From Bacteroidota bacterium (lineage in GTDB: Bacteria > Bacteroidota > Bacteroidia > Bacteroidales > F082): a stretch of DNA of 64,000 nt. Numbering within the stretch: the stretch's first letter is position 1; each line of letters starts with the position of its first letter. The notes under the pieces are model-generated. The model was not told the DNA's origin. It saw only the letters and a program-made list of their open reading frames with translations, and did not search any database. Positions 15,048-24,944 of the stretch are shown here, one piece after another. The stretch spans positions 229,589-293,588 of the forward strand of contig JAERTD010000014.1 in the NCBI GenBank assembly GCA_016845175.1, read 5' to 3'. Position numbers and translations under genes: made by a program.

Positions 15048-16931
15048 ATGGAAGAATTATCTAAGTATAATCTGGCCTTTGGTCTGTTTAAAAGTATTGC
15101 CATATTTGATCAGTCCAATACCATCGTACTGGCAGGTGAGCAAATCAAACGCTTGTTTAATGATGCGGGCATGGATTTGTTCCAAATGATAACTGACGAT
15201 CAACCAAATTCAGAGGGATCCCGCTTACTAGAAGTTTTGCAGCAGATCAGATTAGGAAAATTTGAGATGCAAACACATACCTTTTCAAATCTTGATAAGG
15301 AGTTCATTCTTTTTCCGGCCAATGCCACTAGCTTCGATAATATTGTTCTTTCAAGCAAGGAAGAAATAGAACAAATTACCAAAATAGAACACGATTTAAA
15401 GGAAAGGGTGAAGGAAACGGAGTGCTTGTATAATATAAGCCGGGAATTGGAATCACTTCAGGATCTGGATGTGGTCCTGAATAATTGTGTCGACATCATT
15501 AGAAATGGTTTTCAATATCCTGAACAAACCCATGTGCAAATTGAATTTGAAGGCGACGCCTTTGGCTCAGGTGATTTGTATGAAAAAAAGGCCGACCAAT
15601 GCCTGATGGAGTATATCCTGCGTAACAACAGGAAAAGAGGGTTTATAGCCGTTTGCGATGAAAAGGAAGAACCCTTTTTAGATGAGGAAAAAGCCTTGTT
15701 GAAGGAGTTGGCACGGAAACTATCACATGCCATTGAAACACGTGATAAAAGAACTGATCTTGAAAAACGAAAGAAGGTTTTGCTGGAAAAGAATAAAACC
15801 CTCATGCGTTTGACCGAGGAGTGCAGAGAAGGACGTGAAAAACTACAAGCTTTCTTCACCGCCATTACCGATAAAATTGTGGTAATCGATCCAGATTTTA
15901 ATATTATTCTGTCCAATAATAAAGAGGTCGGGGAGAAAGGTAAATGTTACAAGCAATTATTTAATTCTGATACCATCTGTGTAGATTGTCCTGCCAAACA
16001 AACCTTCAACAATGGAACGGAAGGTGTTCTCGAGAAACATGATTCATCAACTACGGTTTTACTCAATACCTATCCCATTTTCGCGAAAGACCAGAAAACA
16101 GTTGATCGTGTGTTGGAAGTTTGTCGTGATATTACCAAGGAAAAGCAGATGGAAGCGCAGTTGATACAATCCCATAAGCTGGCATCCCTGGGAAAATTGG
16201 TGACTGGGGTGGCACACGAAATTAACAATCCCAATACCTTTATTCTGGGCAATATGAAAATTATCCGGGAGGCCTTTTCTGATATCATTCCGGTTCTTGA
16301 TGCCTATTATACTGAGCATGAAGAATTGAAAATTGCCCGATTACCCTATCAGATATTTAAGGAAAACATCAATATCCTGGTGGAAGATATGGTGAATGGC
16401 TCGGTACGCATGAAGAAGATAGTAGAGGATTTACGCTACTTTGCCAAGAAGGATGCCGATGTGCTGGACGAAGAAGTATACATCAATGGTTTGATTGAAA
16501 ACACAGTTCGACTGGTCAAAAAGCAAATAGGAAAAAACACCAACTTAAATCTGAATCTGGAGGCACTAATTCCTGTTTTCATTGGTAATATTACCAAGTT
16601 GGAACAGGTTGTGATCAATATGATTGTCAATGCTTCACAGGCTATTGGCATGGCAAAGGGCGAAATAAGTATACAAACGGTTTATAATAAGGCTGAAGAA
16701 AAGGTTAGCATTGTTATCTCCGACAATGGTAAAGGGATGGATGAGAAAACCCAACGCAATATCTTTGACCCCTTCTTTACCACCAAAAGAAACGAGGGGG
16801 GGACAGGTTTGGGATTGTCAATCTCCTATGGTATTATAAAAGAGCATGGAGGTCTTATTTCGGTGGACTCAGAATTAAACAAGGGAACCTGCTTTACCAT
16901 CTCTTTACCAGTTAAAACAAAAGAAGAATGA
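15048..16931 (+). CDS. PAS/GAF sensor histidine kinase
   Basis: A 627-residue soluble kinase without membrane segments, so the signal is cytoplasmic. A divergent N-terminal PAS-like region is followed by a GAF-like part (about 120-230), a coiled linker (230-270), a PAS domain (about 270-365) with C300, C311 and C314 (CYKQLF...ICVDCP), a HisKA helix with H390 (GVAHEINNP) and a C-terminal ATPase (NMIVNASQA, DNGKGMD, GGTGLGLSI). The three PAS cysteines could bind a metal or Fe-S cluster or respond to redox. Its stop overlaps the next start (ATGA), so it pairs with the sigma-54 regulator. Confidence 0.93.
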   Translation: MEELSKYNLAFGLFKSIAIFDQSNTIVLAGEQIKRLFNDAGMDLFQMITDDQPNSEGSRLLEVLQQIRLGKFEMQTHTFSNLDKEFILFPANATSFDNIVLSSKEEIEQITKIEHDLKERVKETECLYNISRELESLQDLDVVLNNCVDIIRNGFQYPEQTHVQIEFEGDAFGSGDLYEKKADQCLMEYILRNNRKRGFIAVCDEKEEPFLDEEKALLKELARKLSHAIETRDKRTDLEKRKKVLLEKNKTLMRLTEECREGREKLQAFFTAITDKIVVIDPDFNIILSNNKEVGEKGKCYKQLFNSDTICVDCPAKQTFNNGTEGVLEKHDSSTTVLLNTYPIFAKDQKTVDRVLEVCRDITKEKQMEAQLIQSHKLASLGKLVTGVAHEINNPNTFILGNMKIIREAFSDIIPVLDAYYTEHEELKIARLPYQIFKENINILVEDMVNGSVRMKKIVEDLRYFAKKDADVLDEEVYINGLIENTVRLVKKQIGKNTNLNLNLEALIPVFIGNITKLEQVVINMIVNASQAIGMAKGEISIQTVYNKAEEKVSIVISDNGKGMDEKTQRNIFDPFFTTKRNEGGTGLGLSISYGIIKEHGGLISVDSELNKGTCFTISLPVKTKEE

Positions 16932-18286
16932 CACGAGTATTAATTATAGATGATAACCAGTCGGTACTGAATTTCCTGAGGATATTCTTGTTGCAATCAG
17001 GAAACTTTGAGGTAGATGTTCTTCAGAACAGTGAAGAGGCTTATGAGACAATCGATAAACAACAACATGAAGTTTTGTTGCTGGACATGGATATGCCTGA
17101 AGTAACGGGCATGGATATTCTTGAATACATCAACAAAAAAGGATACCAGTTGACTACCGTTGTACTCACCGGAGTTGAAGATATCGATATGGCCATTTCT
17201 GCCATGAAACTGGGTACTTTCGACTATATGCTGAAACCTATCAATGAAGAGAAATTGTTGGAGGTATTAGACCGGGCTAGCAAAACATCCGGGCCTGAAG
17301 GTTCTGACAAGCCTTTTCCAGTCACTTTTGAACTGCTGAAGCATAAGGAAGTATTCAAAAATATCATCACCCAGAACAATGAAATGATTAAGATCTTTCA
17401 TTTCGTTGAAAAATTTGCCAATACTGATAATTCAGTGCTGATTTGGGGTGAGAGTGGAACCGGAAAGGAATTGATAGCAAAAGCCATACATGAAATAAGT
17501 GACAGGTGTGAGAACAATTTCGTGGCTGTTAATGCAGGTTCATTTGCCCAGGAACTTTTTGTTTCCGAGTTTTTTGGACATGAAAAAGGAGCTTTTACCG
17601 GGGCCACCAAAAGTAAAAAGGGCTTTCTGGAAGAAGCCAATGGAGGTACCCTGTTTTTGGATGAAATTGGTGAACTGGATCTCCCTATACAGGTGAAGTT
17701 ATTACGAGTGCTGCAGGAAGAAGAGTTTTATCGATTGGGTTCCACAAAAAACATCAAGGTTAATGTACGCATCATTGCGGCGACCAATAAGAATCTATTT
17801 GATGAGATCAATAAAGGGAATTTCCGTAAAGACCTGTTTTTCAGATTAAATATAAACTCCATCAGTTTGCCGCCTCTTCGTGAACGCCCCGAAGATGTTG
17901 AGCTTCTGGCTGACCACTTCCTTGTGAAGTTCAACAGCAAATACAAGAAAAAGGTTAAAAAAGTTTCGGCTCCTGTTAGAAACAGTTTGAAGACCTATGG
18001 TTTCCCTGGAAACGTCAGGGAGTTGATGAATATCATCAATAGTGCATTGATTGTAGAACCTACCAATGAGTTGAAGAAGAAATCACTACCCAATTACTTG
18101 CTGGATAGCTTGCAGATGAATAATGAATTTGACAGCAGCAACCAGCCACCTTCTTTGGAAGTCGTTGAGAAGGAACACATCAAAAAAGTGCTGGCCTATA
18201 CTGGTAACAACAAGACAAAGGCCTCCGCCATTTTGGGGATATCCAGAGTAAATCTGATAGCCAAAATCAAGAAGTACGAGCTCTAA
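16928..18286 (+). CDS. NtrC-family sigma-54 response regulator
   Basis: A 452-residue activator. Receiver (1-120) with phosphoacceptor D53 and K103; AAA+ domain with Walker A GESGTGKE (174-181), the sigma-54 contact loop GAFTGA (221-226), the Walker B region FLDEIGELDL and an arginine-bearing LRERPEDVELL segment; Fis-type helix-turn-helix at the C-terminus (NNKTKASAILGISRVNLIAK). It therefore binds enhancer sites and opens sigma-54 promoters. It overlaps the kinase gene by four bases. The palindromes at 7398-7476 with the -24/-12 element at 7542 are the best targets in the window. Confidence 0.97.
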   Translation: MTRVLIIDDNQSVLNFLRIFLLQSGNFEVDVLQNSEEAYETIDKQQHEVLLLDMDMPEVTGMDILEYINKKGYQLTTVVLTGVEDIDMAISAMKLGTFDYMLKPINEEKLLEVLDRASKTSGPEGSDKPFPVTFELLKHKEVFKNIITQNNEMIKIFHFVEKFANTDNSVLIWGESGTGKELIAKAIHEISDRCENNFVAVNAGSFAQELFVSEFFGHEKGAFTGATKSKKGFLEEANGGTLFLDEIGELDLPIQVKLLRVLQEEEFYRLGSTKNIKVNVRIIAATNKNLFDEINKGNFRKDLFFRLNINSISLPPLRERPEDVELLADHFLVKFNSKYKKKVKKVSAPVRNSLKTYGFPGNVRELMNIINSALIVEPTNELKKKSLPNYLLDSLQMNNEFDSSNQPPSLEVVEKEHIKKVLAYTGNNKTKASAILGISRVNLIAKIKKYEL

Positions 18287-18291
18287 CCTAA

Positions 18292-18309
18292 TTCCTATCT
18301 TTGTAGGAA
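18292..18309 (+). promoter_or_regulatory. -7 promoter box inside a perfect inverted repeat
   Basis: TATCTTTG (18296-18303) matches TAnnTTTG. It sits inside TTCCTA-N6-TAGGAA, six-base perfect arms. Either a repressor operator or a small hairpin. The start codon of the next gene is 60 bases downstream. Confidence 0.45.
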
Positions 18310-18368
18310 CAAGTTAATGATTGAATGGCTTGAAAACAGAAGTCCTTACTTTCTAATTCGTATAATGT

Positions 18369-21365
18369 ATGATTCCCACAAAGGTTGATGTATACGCTCA
18401 GAAGCATTATTTTAATGAAACCTCATTTACGGTATTGATGAAAAAGCGCATTTATCGTGTGCTTCTCATATCCAGTGTTTATGATGCTTTCATGATTGAG
18501 GAAGATGGCCGTATTGATGAGCAGATCTTTTATGAGTATATGTCTTTGAACCTTAGGTACCCCCCTGAATTTATCATGGCCAATTCTGAGGAAGAAGCAT
18601 TCAGCCGATTAGAGGATGAAAACATTGATCTGGTGGTTTCCATGCTTAGTGCTGAAGAAGCAGATACCTTTGAGCTTGCGAACAAAATCAAACACAACTA
18701 TCCTGAGATACCCATTGTGGTGTTAACCCCATTTTCCAGAGAAGTTCGAATGAAGTTGGAGGATCATAATTATGGGGCAATTGACTATATTTTTAGTTGG
18801 TTGGGTAATGCCGATATTCTGATGGCCATTATTAAGCTCATTGAGGATAGCATGAATGTGGAACATGATGTGGAAGAAGTGGGTGTTCAAACCATCATTT
18901 TGGTGGAGGATAACATCCGCTTTTATTCGAGTTACCTGCCCAATATTTATAAGATCATTTTCAAGCAATCCAAGTCGTTTATGACGGAAGGACTTAATGA
19001 ACACCAGAAGATGCTGCGCATGCGTGGACGTCCGAAAATCCTTTTGGCAACGAATTATGAGGATGCCCTTGATTTTTACGAAAAGTACAAAGACAATCTG
19101 CTGGGTGTAATTTCTGATATTACTTATCCCCACAAGGGTGTGATAGATAAGGAAGCCGGGATTAAGTTGTTTAGACACATAAAAAAATATGATAAGCTCA
19201 CACCATTGCTGCTTCAATCCTCTCAGCCGGATATGAAGGCTAAGGTGAAACCACTAAAGGTGGGTTTTATCGATAAAAACTCAAAAAGTCTGGGTTATGA
19301 GCTCCGAGAATTTATCAAAGAATATTTTGCTTTTGGTGATTTCATTTTTAAAGATCCCGGTAAAGGTTGGGAAGTAGGCAGGGCGAAGAACCTGCGTGAC
19401 CTGCAAGAAAAAATATTTCAGATCCCACTTGAGTCACTGCAATACCATATTGAAAGAAATCACTTTTCAAAATGGCTGAGAGCCAGGGCCTTATTCCCGA
19501 TAGCTGAACTGTTTAAAGCATTTGTCCCTGATGATTTTTCCAATTCCAATGAGATCAGAAATTTTATTTTCGAAACCATTGCCAACTTCAGAATGACCAA
19601 GGCCAGAGGGGTTATTTCCACTTTTAACCGGGATACTTTTGATGAATATTTTACTATTTCCAGAATAGGAGAAGGCTCTCTGGGTGGTAAGGCCAGGGGT
19701 TTGGCATTTTTGGATTCTCTTATCAAAAGGAATCTATTGTACCACCGCTATGATAATATCAATATTGCCATTCCCAAAACTGTGGTGCTTGGTACAGATA
19801 TTTTTGATGAATTTATGGAGGTAAATAATCTCTACCCCATTGCTTTGCAGGATGAAGCCAGTGATGATGAGATTCTTGAACAATTTCTGGCAGCCAGTCT
19901 GCCCGATAGTGTCCGCGATGATTTATATACCATCATCTCCTTAACAGAGAAACCCTTGGCTGTTCGTTCTTCAAGTTTGCTTGAGGACTCACATTATCAG
20001 CCTTTTGCTGGCATTTACAATACGTATATGATTCCCTTCGTGGATGATTATGATCAGATGTTTGAATTGCTGAGTACAGCCATTAAGGGGGTATATGCCT
20101 CTGCTTTCTACACCGATAGCAAGGCCTATATGGAAGCTACTTCCAATGTGATTGATGAGGAAAAAATGGCCATTGTTCTACAGACGGTTTGTGGGTCCAA
20201 ATATGACAATCGGTATTATCCAACATTTTCAGGGGTAGCCCGTTCTATAGATTATTATCCCATACCTCCCGCGAAATCGGAGGATGGTACGGCCAGTATT
20301 GCCTTTGGTCTGGGAAAACATGTGGTGGATGGAGGATTGTCGCTTCGTTTTTCACCAAAATATCCTAAAAACGTATTGCAGACTTCCAATCCGGATATGG
20401 CCTTGAAGGAAACGCAGAAAGTCTTTTATGCCCTGGATCTGGATCCGTCACATTTTACAGCAACTCCCAATGACAGTAAGAATCTGCTGAAAATGCGGAT
20501 TAAGGAAGCTGAAAAGGATAATTCTTTAAAACCCATTGCCTCTACTTATGATTTCCATAACCACACAGTAAGAGATGCTTATAATTATGCAGGGAAGAAG
20601 ATCGTTACTTTTTCTTCGATTTTGAAGCATAACACCTTCCCTTTAGCTGAAATTCTTGAAAGCGTATTGAAACTGGGTGAGCAGGAAATGGGAAAACCAG
20701 TTGAAATAGAATTTGTTGTCGACCTGAATGTAGGTGAAGGTGAAGCCACAACTTTTCATTTGTTGCAGATCCGACCCATTGCCTCCCGAACTGAAAGTGT
20801 AAATATTGAGGAAATGAAGCTGTTGAAGGAAGATGCAGTAATCATATCAAAAGCTGCTTTGGGTAATGGTATTGTTAAGGATATACAGGATGTGGTTTAT
20901 GTGAGACCGGAACATTTTGATGCAGCAAAGAATGAGGAAACCGTCGACATGGTGGGCAAACTCAATGATCAGTTTATTGAGAGAAATGAAAACTATATTT
21001 TGATCGGACCAGGTCGCTGGGGTTCTTCTGATCCCTGGTTGGGTATTCCGGTAAAATGGCCACATATTTCGGCAGCTCGTTTGATCATCGAATCAGGTCT
21101 TGAGAACTACCGGATTGATCCTAGTCAGGGCACCCATTTCTTTCAAAACCTGACTTCCTTCCGAGTGGGATATTTTACCATCAACCCATTTATAGATGAT
21201 GGCTTTTATAACCTGGATTACCTTGATCAGATGCCGGCAGTTTTTGAGAACGAAACCATCCGACATATACGATTCGAAAAGCCTCTCAATATTCTAATTG
21301 ACGGCAAAAAAAATCTTGGAGTTGTGCTCAAACCAGAGGTGTCGGAAGAGAAGGTCATGCATTAA
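18369..21365 (+). CDS. Double receiver-like protein fused to a PEP synthase/PPDK-type ATP-binding domain
   Basis: A 998-residue protein. A first receiver-like domain (about 25-165) lacks the phosphoacceptor Asp (DLVVSML). A second (about 175-325) keeps VEDN, a likely D in GVISDITYP and K in GFIDKNS. From about 430 there is a PPDK/PEP-synthase N-terminal nucleotide-binding region (GEGSLGGKARGLAFL, PLAVRSSSLLEDSHYQPFAGIY, LLQIRP). The C-terminal part has ILIGPGRWGSSDPWLG and PHISAAR; the usual phosphohistidine swivelling domain and PEP barrel were not recognised. It is perhaps an ATP-dependent dikinase-like transferase controlled by phosphorylation. It lies 83 bases after the sigma-54 regulator and has its own promoter. 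Family known, function unknown. Confidence 0.82.
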   Translation: MIPTKVDVYAQKHYFNETSFTVLMKKRIYRVLLISSVYDAFMIEEDGRIDEQIFYEYMSLNLRYPPEFIMANSEEEAFSRLEDENIDLVVSMLSAEEADTFELANKIKHNYPEIPIVVLTPFSREVRMKLEDHNYGAIDYIFSWLGNADILMAIIKLIEDSMNVEHDVEEVGVQTIILVEDNIRFYSSYLPNIYKIIFKQSKSFMTEGLNEHQKMLRMRGRPKILLATNYEDALDFYEKYKDNLLGVISDITYPHKGVIDKEAGIKLFRHIKKYDKLTPLLLQSSQPDMKAKVKPLKVGFIDKNSKSLGYELREFIKEYFAFGDFIFKDPGKGWEVGRAKNLRDLQEKIFQIPLESLQYHIERNHFSKWLRARALFPIAELFKAFVPDDFSNSNEIRNFIFETIANFRMTKARGVISTFNRDTFDEYFTISRIGEGSLGGKARGLAFLDSLIKRNLLYHRYDNINIAIPKTVVLGTDIFDEFMEVNNLYPIALQDEASDDEILEQFLAASLPDSVRDDLYTIISLTEKPLAVRSSSLLEDSHYQPFAGIYNTYMIPFVDDYDQMFELLSTAIKGVYASAFYTDSKAYMEATSNVIDEEKMAIVLQTVCGSKYDNRYYPTFSGVARSIDYYPIPPAKSEDGTASIAFGLGKHVVDGGLSLRFSPKYPKNVLQTSNPDMALKETQKVFYALDLDPSHFTATPNDSKNLLKMRIKEAEKDNSLKPIASTYDFHNHTVRDAYNYAGKKIVTFSSILKHNTFPLAEILESVLKLGEQEMGKPVEIEFVVDLNVGEGEATTFHLLQIRPIASRTESVNIEEMKLLKEDAVIISKAALGNGIVKDIQDVVYVRPEHFDAAKNEETVDMVGKLNDQFIERNENYILIGPGRWGSSDPWLGIPVKWPHISAARLIIESGLENYRIDPSQGTHFFQNLTSFRVGYFTINPFIDDGFYNLDYLDQMPAVFENETIRHIRFEKPLNILIDGKKNLGVVLKPEVSEEKVMH

Positions 21366-21386
21366 TAATACAAGCCTAAATTAGCC

Positions 21387-22439
21387 TTAGGGCTTAGGCA
21401 ATAAGTTGGCTGGCATACAGGAATGTATGGGCAAAACTCCCAATAGGTCACCCTCCTTAAATCTGTGAAAATCTGAAGCTGGCAAATACACTATGCCATG
21501 TTCTTGTGAAAGTGATGAGACATAAGCTCCTGCAATGGGTTCGCCCCAGCTCTTATCCTTAATCTCAACCACATAACCATACAGTTTGAATCCATTATCC
21601 CCGGCGATGAATTCTTTGGACAGATGAACACCTCCACCATAGATAACAATCTCGTTGCGTTGTTTATGCTTGGCTACTACCGGGCAGGCAATGGCTACAG
21701 CGATATCATCCAAAGCACAGGAACCCAAATGGTATTGCATCACATCGTAATAGACAAAATTACCGGGCCGAATCTCATCAAATCCACTAAAATCTGTGGC
21801 AAGACTACAGGAAGGTGTATCACCATAGGATAGTAACACAGGTGAACCCGAATCTTGGTATTGATCTTTCAATGCAGTCATTTGCTTTCTGGCCGATACC
21901 ATAATGTTAAGTATTTCAGACTGTCCTTTGGCATAATAGGTATGTCCGGCATGTGTTAAAAAACCTTTAAAAATGAGGTGGTTACTGGATCTGATTTGTT
22001 GAATCAAGGCCTCAATTTGTTTGTCGTCGCTGCTTAATCCAGTACGGTGGTAACCGGTATCGATCTTAATCCAAACCCCCACTGCTGTGGCAATATTATT
22101 CATTAGGGTTTCAATGTGAACGGATGATTCCACCAGAACGGATAGAGTAATCGACCGGCTCAGGTTAACAATTTCATCTATTTCAAGAATATTGAGTGGG
22201 AAAGCAATGCAAATATCATCCCAGCCATGGTCAGCAAAGTATCTGGCCATGCTTACTGAGGATACGGTAATGCTCTTCACCCCATGTTTTCGAAAACACT
22301 TAGCGATTTCTGCCGATTGGTGGGTCTTAAAATGGGGCCTGAAGATGACATCACTTTTGTTCGCCTTGTGTAGCATTTTTTGCAGATTGCGCTCCAATCT
22401 GTCATAATCAACAACAAGTGTTGGTCTCTGTATTTCCAT
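21387..22439 (-). CDS. D-threonine aldolase / D-serine dehydratase-like PLP enzyme
   Basis: A 350-residue fold-type III (alanine-racemase-type barrel) PLP enzyme. K38 in RPHFKTHQ is the Schiff-base lysine; KIDTGYHRTG and LSYGDTPSCS are family strands. H339 and C341 in LPIHSCMPANL form the metal site seen in D-threonine aldolase and eukaryote-type D-serine dehydratase. It likely cleaves or dehydrates a D-beta-hydroxy amino acid. It begins right after the stop of the secreted beta-helix gene (one-base gap), implying co-transcription, although no metabolic link is apparent. Confidence 0.9.
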   Translation of the reverse strand: MEIQRPTLVVDYDRLERNLQKMLHKANKSDVIFRPHFKTHQSAEIAKCFRKHGVKSITVSSVSMARYFADHGWDDICIAFPLNILEIDEIVNLSRSITLSVLVESSVHIETLMNNIATAVGVWIKIDTGYHRTGLSSDDKQIEALIQQIRSSNHLIFKGFLTHAGHTYYAKGQSEILNIMVSARKQMTALKDQYQDSGSPVLLSYGDTPSCSLATDFSGFDEIRPGNFVYYDVMQYHLGSCALDDIAVAIACPVVAKHKQRNEIVIYGGGVHLSKEFIAGDNGFKLYGYVVEIKDKSWGEPIAGAYVSSLSQEHGIVYLPASDFHRFKEGDLLGVLPIHSCMPANLLPKP

Positions 22440-22440
22440 A

Positions 22441-24249
22441 TCAGTTGGTTTCGATCAAGAGTTTTGTTTGCCAACGCCCCTTGGGATGAGTAAGGACAAT
22501 CAGGTACAGGCCTGTGCTTGTTTCTGGCCTTAGTTTTATCTGGTGGATAGCATCTGGGACACTAAAACTTATGATTTGTTGTTGTACCAATCTGCCGTAT
22601 GAATCATAAATACTTAAACTTCCTGTGGCAGCGGCTGAGACCGAAGCTCTACATTTGAATGATCCTGATGCAGGATTAGGCCAAATATGAATATCATTTG
22701 GACCATAATCAAAATCCAATACATGAGTAGGTATACTGTCAGGGCAAATGGTCATGTGTTCACCCAATAAATAGCGTCCATGGGCAGGAATGCTGCCACT
22801 ATTCAACTCGTTGGGATAACCAATGGATGGCCATTGGCTAGCCTCAGGCCAAAAATCAGGGGCCTGATCCAAATAATAGCTCGAATCGCTGAGGTCGGAG
22901 GTGGCTGGAGGAGTGGTAACCCCCAGAATATTATTCCCATATTCAAAATGTCCTGATCCGGTTAAAAAATACTGCCCATGAAATGGGGAGGTATCGGTGG
23001 TTTCATTGCCCACAAAATTCTGTTCCGTGGTCTCCCATTCGTTATTGGTGGTCATGAGCACCCCGTATAATTCAGCCCGGTTTCTGAATAAGGTATTGTA
23101 AGGTCCTGATGGACCCCAATAGTGGTCAATGATAATATTCTGGATGATGTTATGTTCAAATAAATTGGCGTAAGCATAATGGCCATGCAATGAAATGTCA
23201 CCTGAAGCATCAGGAATGGGCTCGGAGCGGATAGGTTCCCTCGAATAATTATAGGAAAACACATTGCCGTTGGCTCCTGTTTTTACCATCATGGCATGCC
23301 TCAGATACTTAAAGATATTGTTGCTGATCAGACATTGCCCGCTGTGGTGGCTTATACTTACACCGTAACCCCGGGTACCTGTACCATCATAGGTGAACCC
23401 ATGATGAAAATAGGAACCCTTAATATGGATGTTGGAACTATGATGAATGGAAATATGACTACCTACACTGGAGTCACTTTCCACGCCTTCCACAAGACTA
23501 TTAACTGCAAAATTGTAGTAGATGTTTGAGCCAGCCTGATCCAAAACCTGATCCATTCGTTTTATTTTAAGGCAGCTGATGCCTGTGTTTTGAATGGGGT
23601 TCACCCACCGTATCCTGGGATGTAGATCCGCTGAATATGAGTACCGCAAGGCATGGGTAAAGAAAAGACTATCCCCACTAACCCTGTCAATTTGCAGCAT
23701 CTGTCCCACGACATTTTGGGCCCATGATATGGGTGCAATATCCCAATCGCCGTTGTCTTGTAACAGTTCCGCATAATCACCTGCTTCAAACAGGAAGGCA
23801 GAATCGGTGAATACCCAATAACTGTCTTTGGAATAACCCTCATCAAGTCTGATAAATTCGGCAGACTGGGCTGCAACAAGCTGAATACAGTGACCTCCAA
23901 TACTCCCCAGTTCAAATAATAATGCAGAACTATCTGAAGAAATGCCTTTCAGAAATATATTATTGGAAAGTGACAGGCTCTGGGTAATCAAATAATCTCC
24001 ACTCGGAAAAAAAACGACTCCCCCTACCTCCTCCAGCGATTGTATAGCATCCATAACAGCCTGTGAGTCATCATGAGAACCGTTTCCGATGGCTCCGAAA
24101 TCCCTTACATTGGCTTCATGTCCGGAATAGATGATTTCAAAATCCTGCAGAGCATTTTTCCAGTTAATTTGCATTTCGGGTGGGATGACCTGACTCATCA
24201 TAGCGCATACCTGGAAAAAAACAATCAGAAGAAATACTATTTTTCTCAT
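22441..24249 (-). CDS. Secreted pectate-lyase-like parallel beta-helix protein with T9SS sorting domain
   Basis: A 602-residue exported protein: signal peptide (MRKIVFLLIVFFQVCAMMSQ), then a pectate-lyase-3 type start (VRDFGAIGNGSHDDSQAVMDAI), a long right-handed beta-helix with repeated N-rich turns (about 60-430), and a T9SS type A sorting domain at the end (IWPNPASGSF ... TSTGLYLIVL). Such proteins act on uronate-containing or related polysaccharides at the cell surface or outside. Catalytic residues could not be assigned, so lyase versus hydrolase is open. First gene of a two-gene unit with the D-threonine-aldolase-like enzyme. Confidence 0.88.
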   Translation of the reverse strand: MRKIVFLLIVFFQVCAMMSQVIPPEMQINWKNALQDFEIIYSGHEANVRDFGAIGNGSHDDSQAVMDAIQSLEEVGGVVFFPSGDYLITQSLSLSNNIFLKGISSDSSALLFELGSIGGHCIQLVAAQSAEFIRLDEGYSKDSYWVFTDSAFLFEAGDYAELLQDNGDWDIAPISWAQNVVGQMLQIDRVSGDSLFFTHALRYSYSADLHPRIRWVNPIQNTGISCLKIKRMDQVLDQAGSNIYYNFAVNSLVEGVESDSSVGSHISIHHSSNIHIKGSYFHHGFTYDGTGTRGYGVSISHHSGQCLISNNIFKYLRHAMMVKTGANGNVFSYNYSREPIRSEPIPDASGDISLHGHYAYANLFEHNIIQNIIIDHYWGPSGPYNTLFRNRAELYGVLMTTNNEWETTEQNFVGNETTDTSPFHGQYFLTGSGHFEYGNNILGVTTPPATSDLSDSSYYLDQAPDFWPEASQWPSIGYPNELNSGSIPAHGRYLLGEHMTICPDSIPTHVLDFDYGPNDIHIWPNPASGSFKCRASVSAAATGSLSIYDSYGRLVQQQIISFSVPDAIHQIKLRPETSTGLYLIVLTHPKGRWQTKLLIETN

Positions 24250-24384
24250 CCCACGGTTTTTACTAAACTTGCATATTACTATTGGTGATGTAACACTGTT
24301 CTTGATGTATTTTTACTAATCAGGTAATAATACTGGCAATAAAGATACAGTGGCACCTTTAGATTAACAAATAATAATACGGCT

Positions 24385-24930
24385 ATGAAATCATGGGTAT
24401 CGGTTTTCGTTATTCTAAGCATCTTTATGTTAATCTCTTGCCAATCGGGTGATAAAGTCCTGATCACAGAGAAAATTCAATATGATGTAAATATAAAAAG
24501 CCCGGGGACAGACTATGATTGGTGGATTCAAAACCTGGTTGGACCCGACCGTGAGCAACTGGTAGGTGAAATACTCGAAGGAGCAAAATCCGGAAAATAC
24601 CAATGTTGGGATTATTATAATGAAAGCCTAAGCCCTCTGGATATCCGTTCCATACTGTCAGATACCATGATCCTAAGCATCGTGGATAACAATCCTCCCT
24701 ACGAAACTTATGACACTACCATCATTAAAACCATTGAGTTAAAAGATATTCAGCGCCTGCGGTTTTTAGAAAGATGGGAGCGGGAACCGGGTTCATTACA
24801 AATTGAAAAAACAGTGTATGGCATAGGGCCTGTGGCACTTACCTTTGATCCTGAAGGCAACGAACGATGGTATCCTTTGTTCTGGATCTATGTAGATGAT
24901 GAATTTATTGCAACTCTCAATAAGAACTAA
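24385..24930 (+). CDS. Hypothetical lipoprotein
   Basis: A 181-residue protein with a lipobox (FMLISCQSGD, Cys at residue 19), so it is lipid-anchored after signal peptidase II. The mature part is acidic and aromatic (DYDWWIQNLVGPDREQL, CWDYYNESL). The phrase DPEGNERWYPLFWIYVDD near the end may reflect an internal repeat or a GldL/GldM-associated lipoprotein type, but no family is recognised with certainty. It is followed after 14 bases by the cupin gene, probably in one operon. Confidence 0.7.
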   Translation: MKSWVSVFVILSIFMLISCQSGDKVLITEKIQYDVNIKSPGTDYDWWIQNLVGPDREQLVGEILEGAKSGKYQCWDYYNESLSPLDIRSILSDTMILSIVDNNPPYETYDTTIIKTIELKDIQRLRFLERWEREPGSLQIEKTVYGIGPVALTFDPEGNERWYPLFWIYVDDEFIATLNKN

Positions 24931-24944
24931 ATAACAACTACAAA

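Noticed and set aside
24351..24367. TGGCAC followed by TTTAGATTA as a sigma-54 promoter for the lipoprotein at 24385
   Set aside because: No GC or GA pair at the -12 position with correct spacing.
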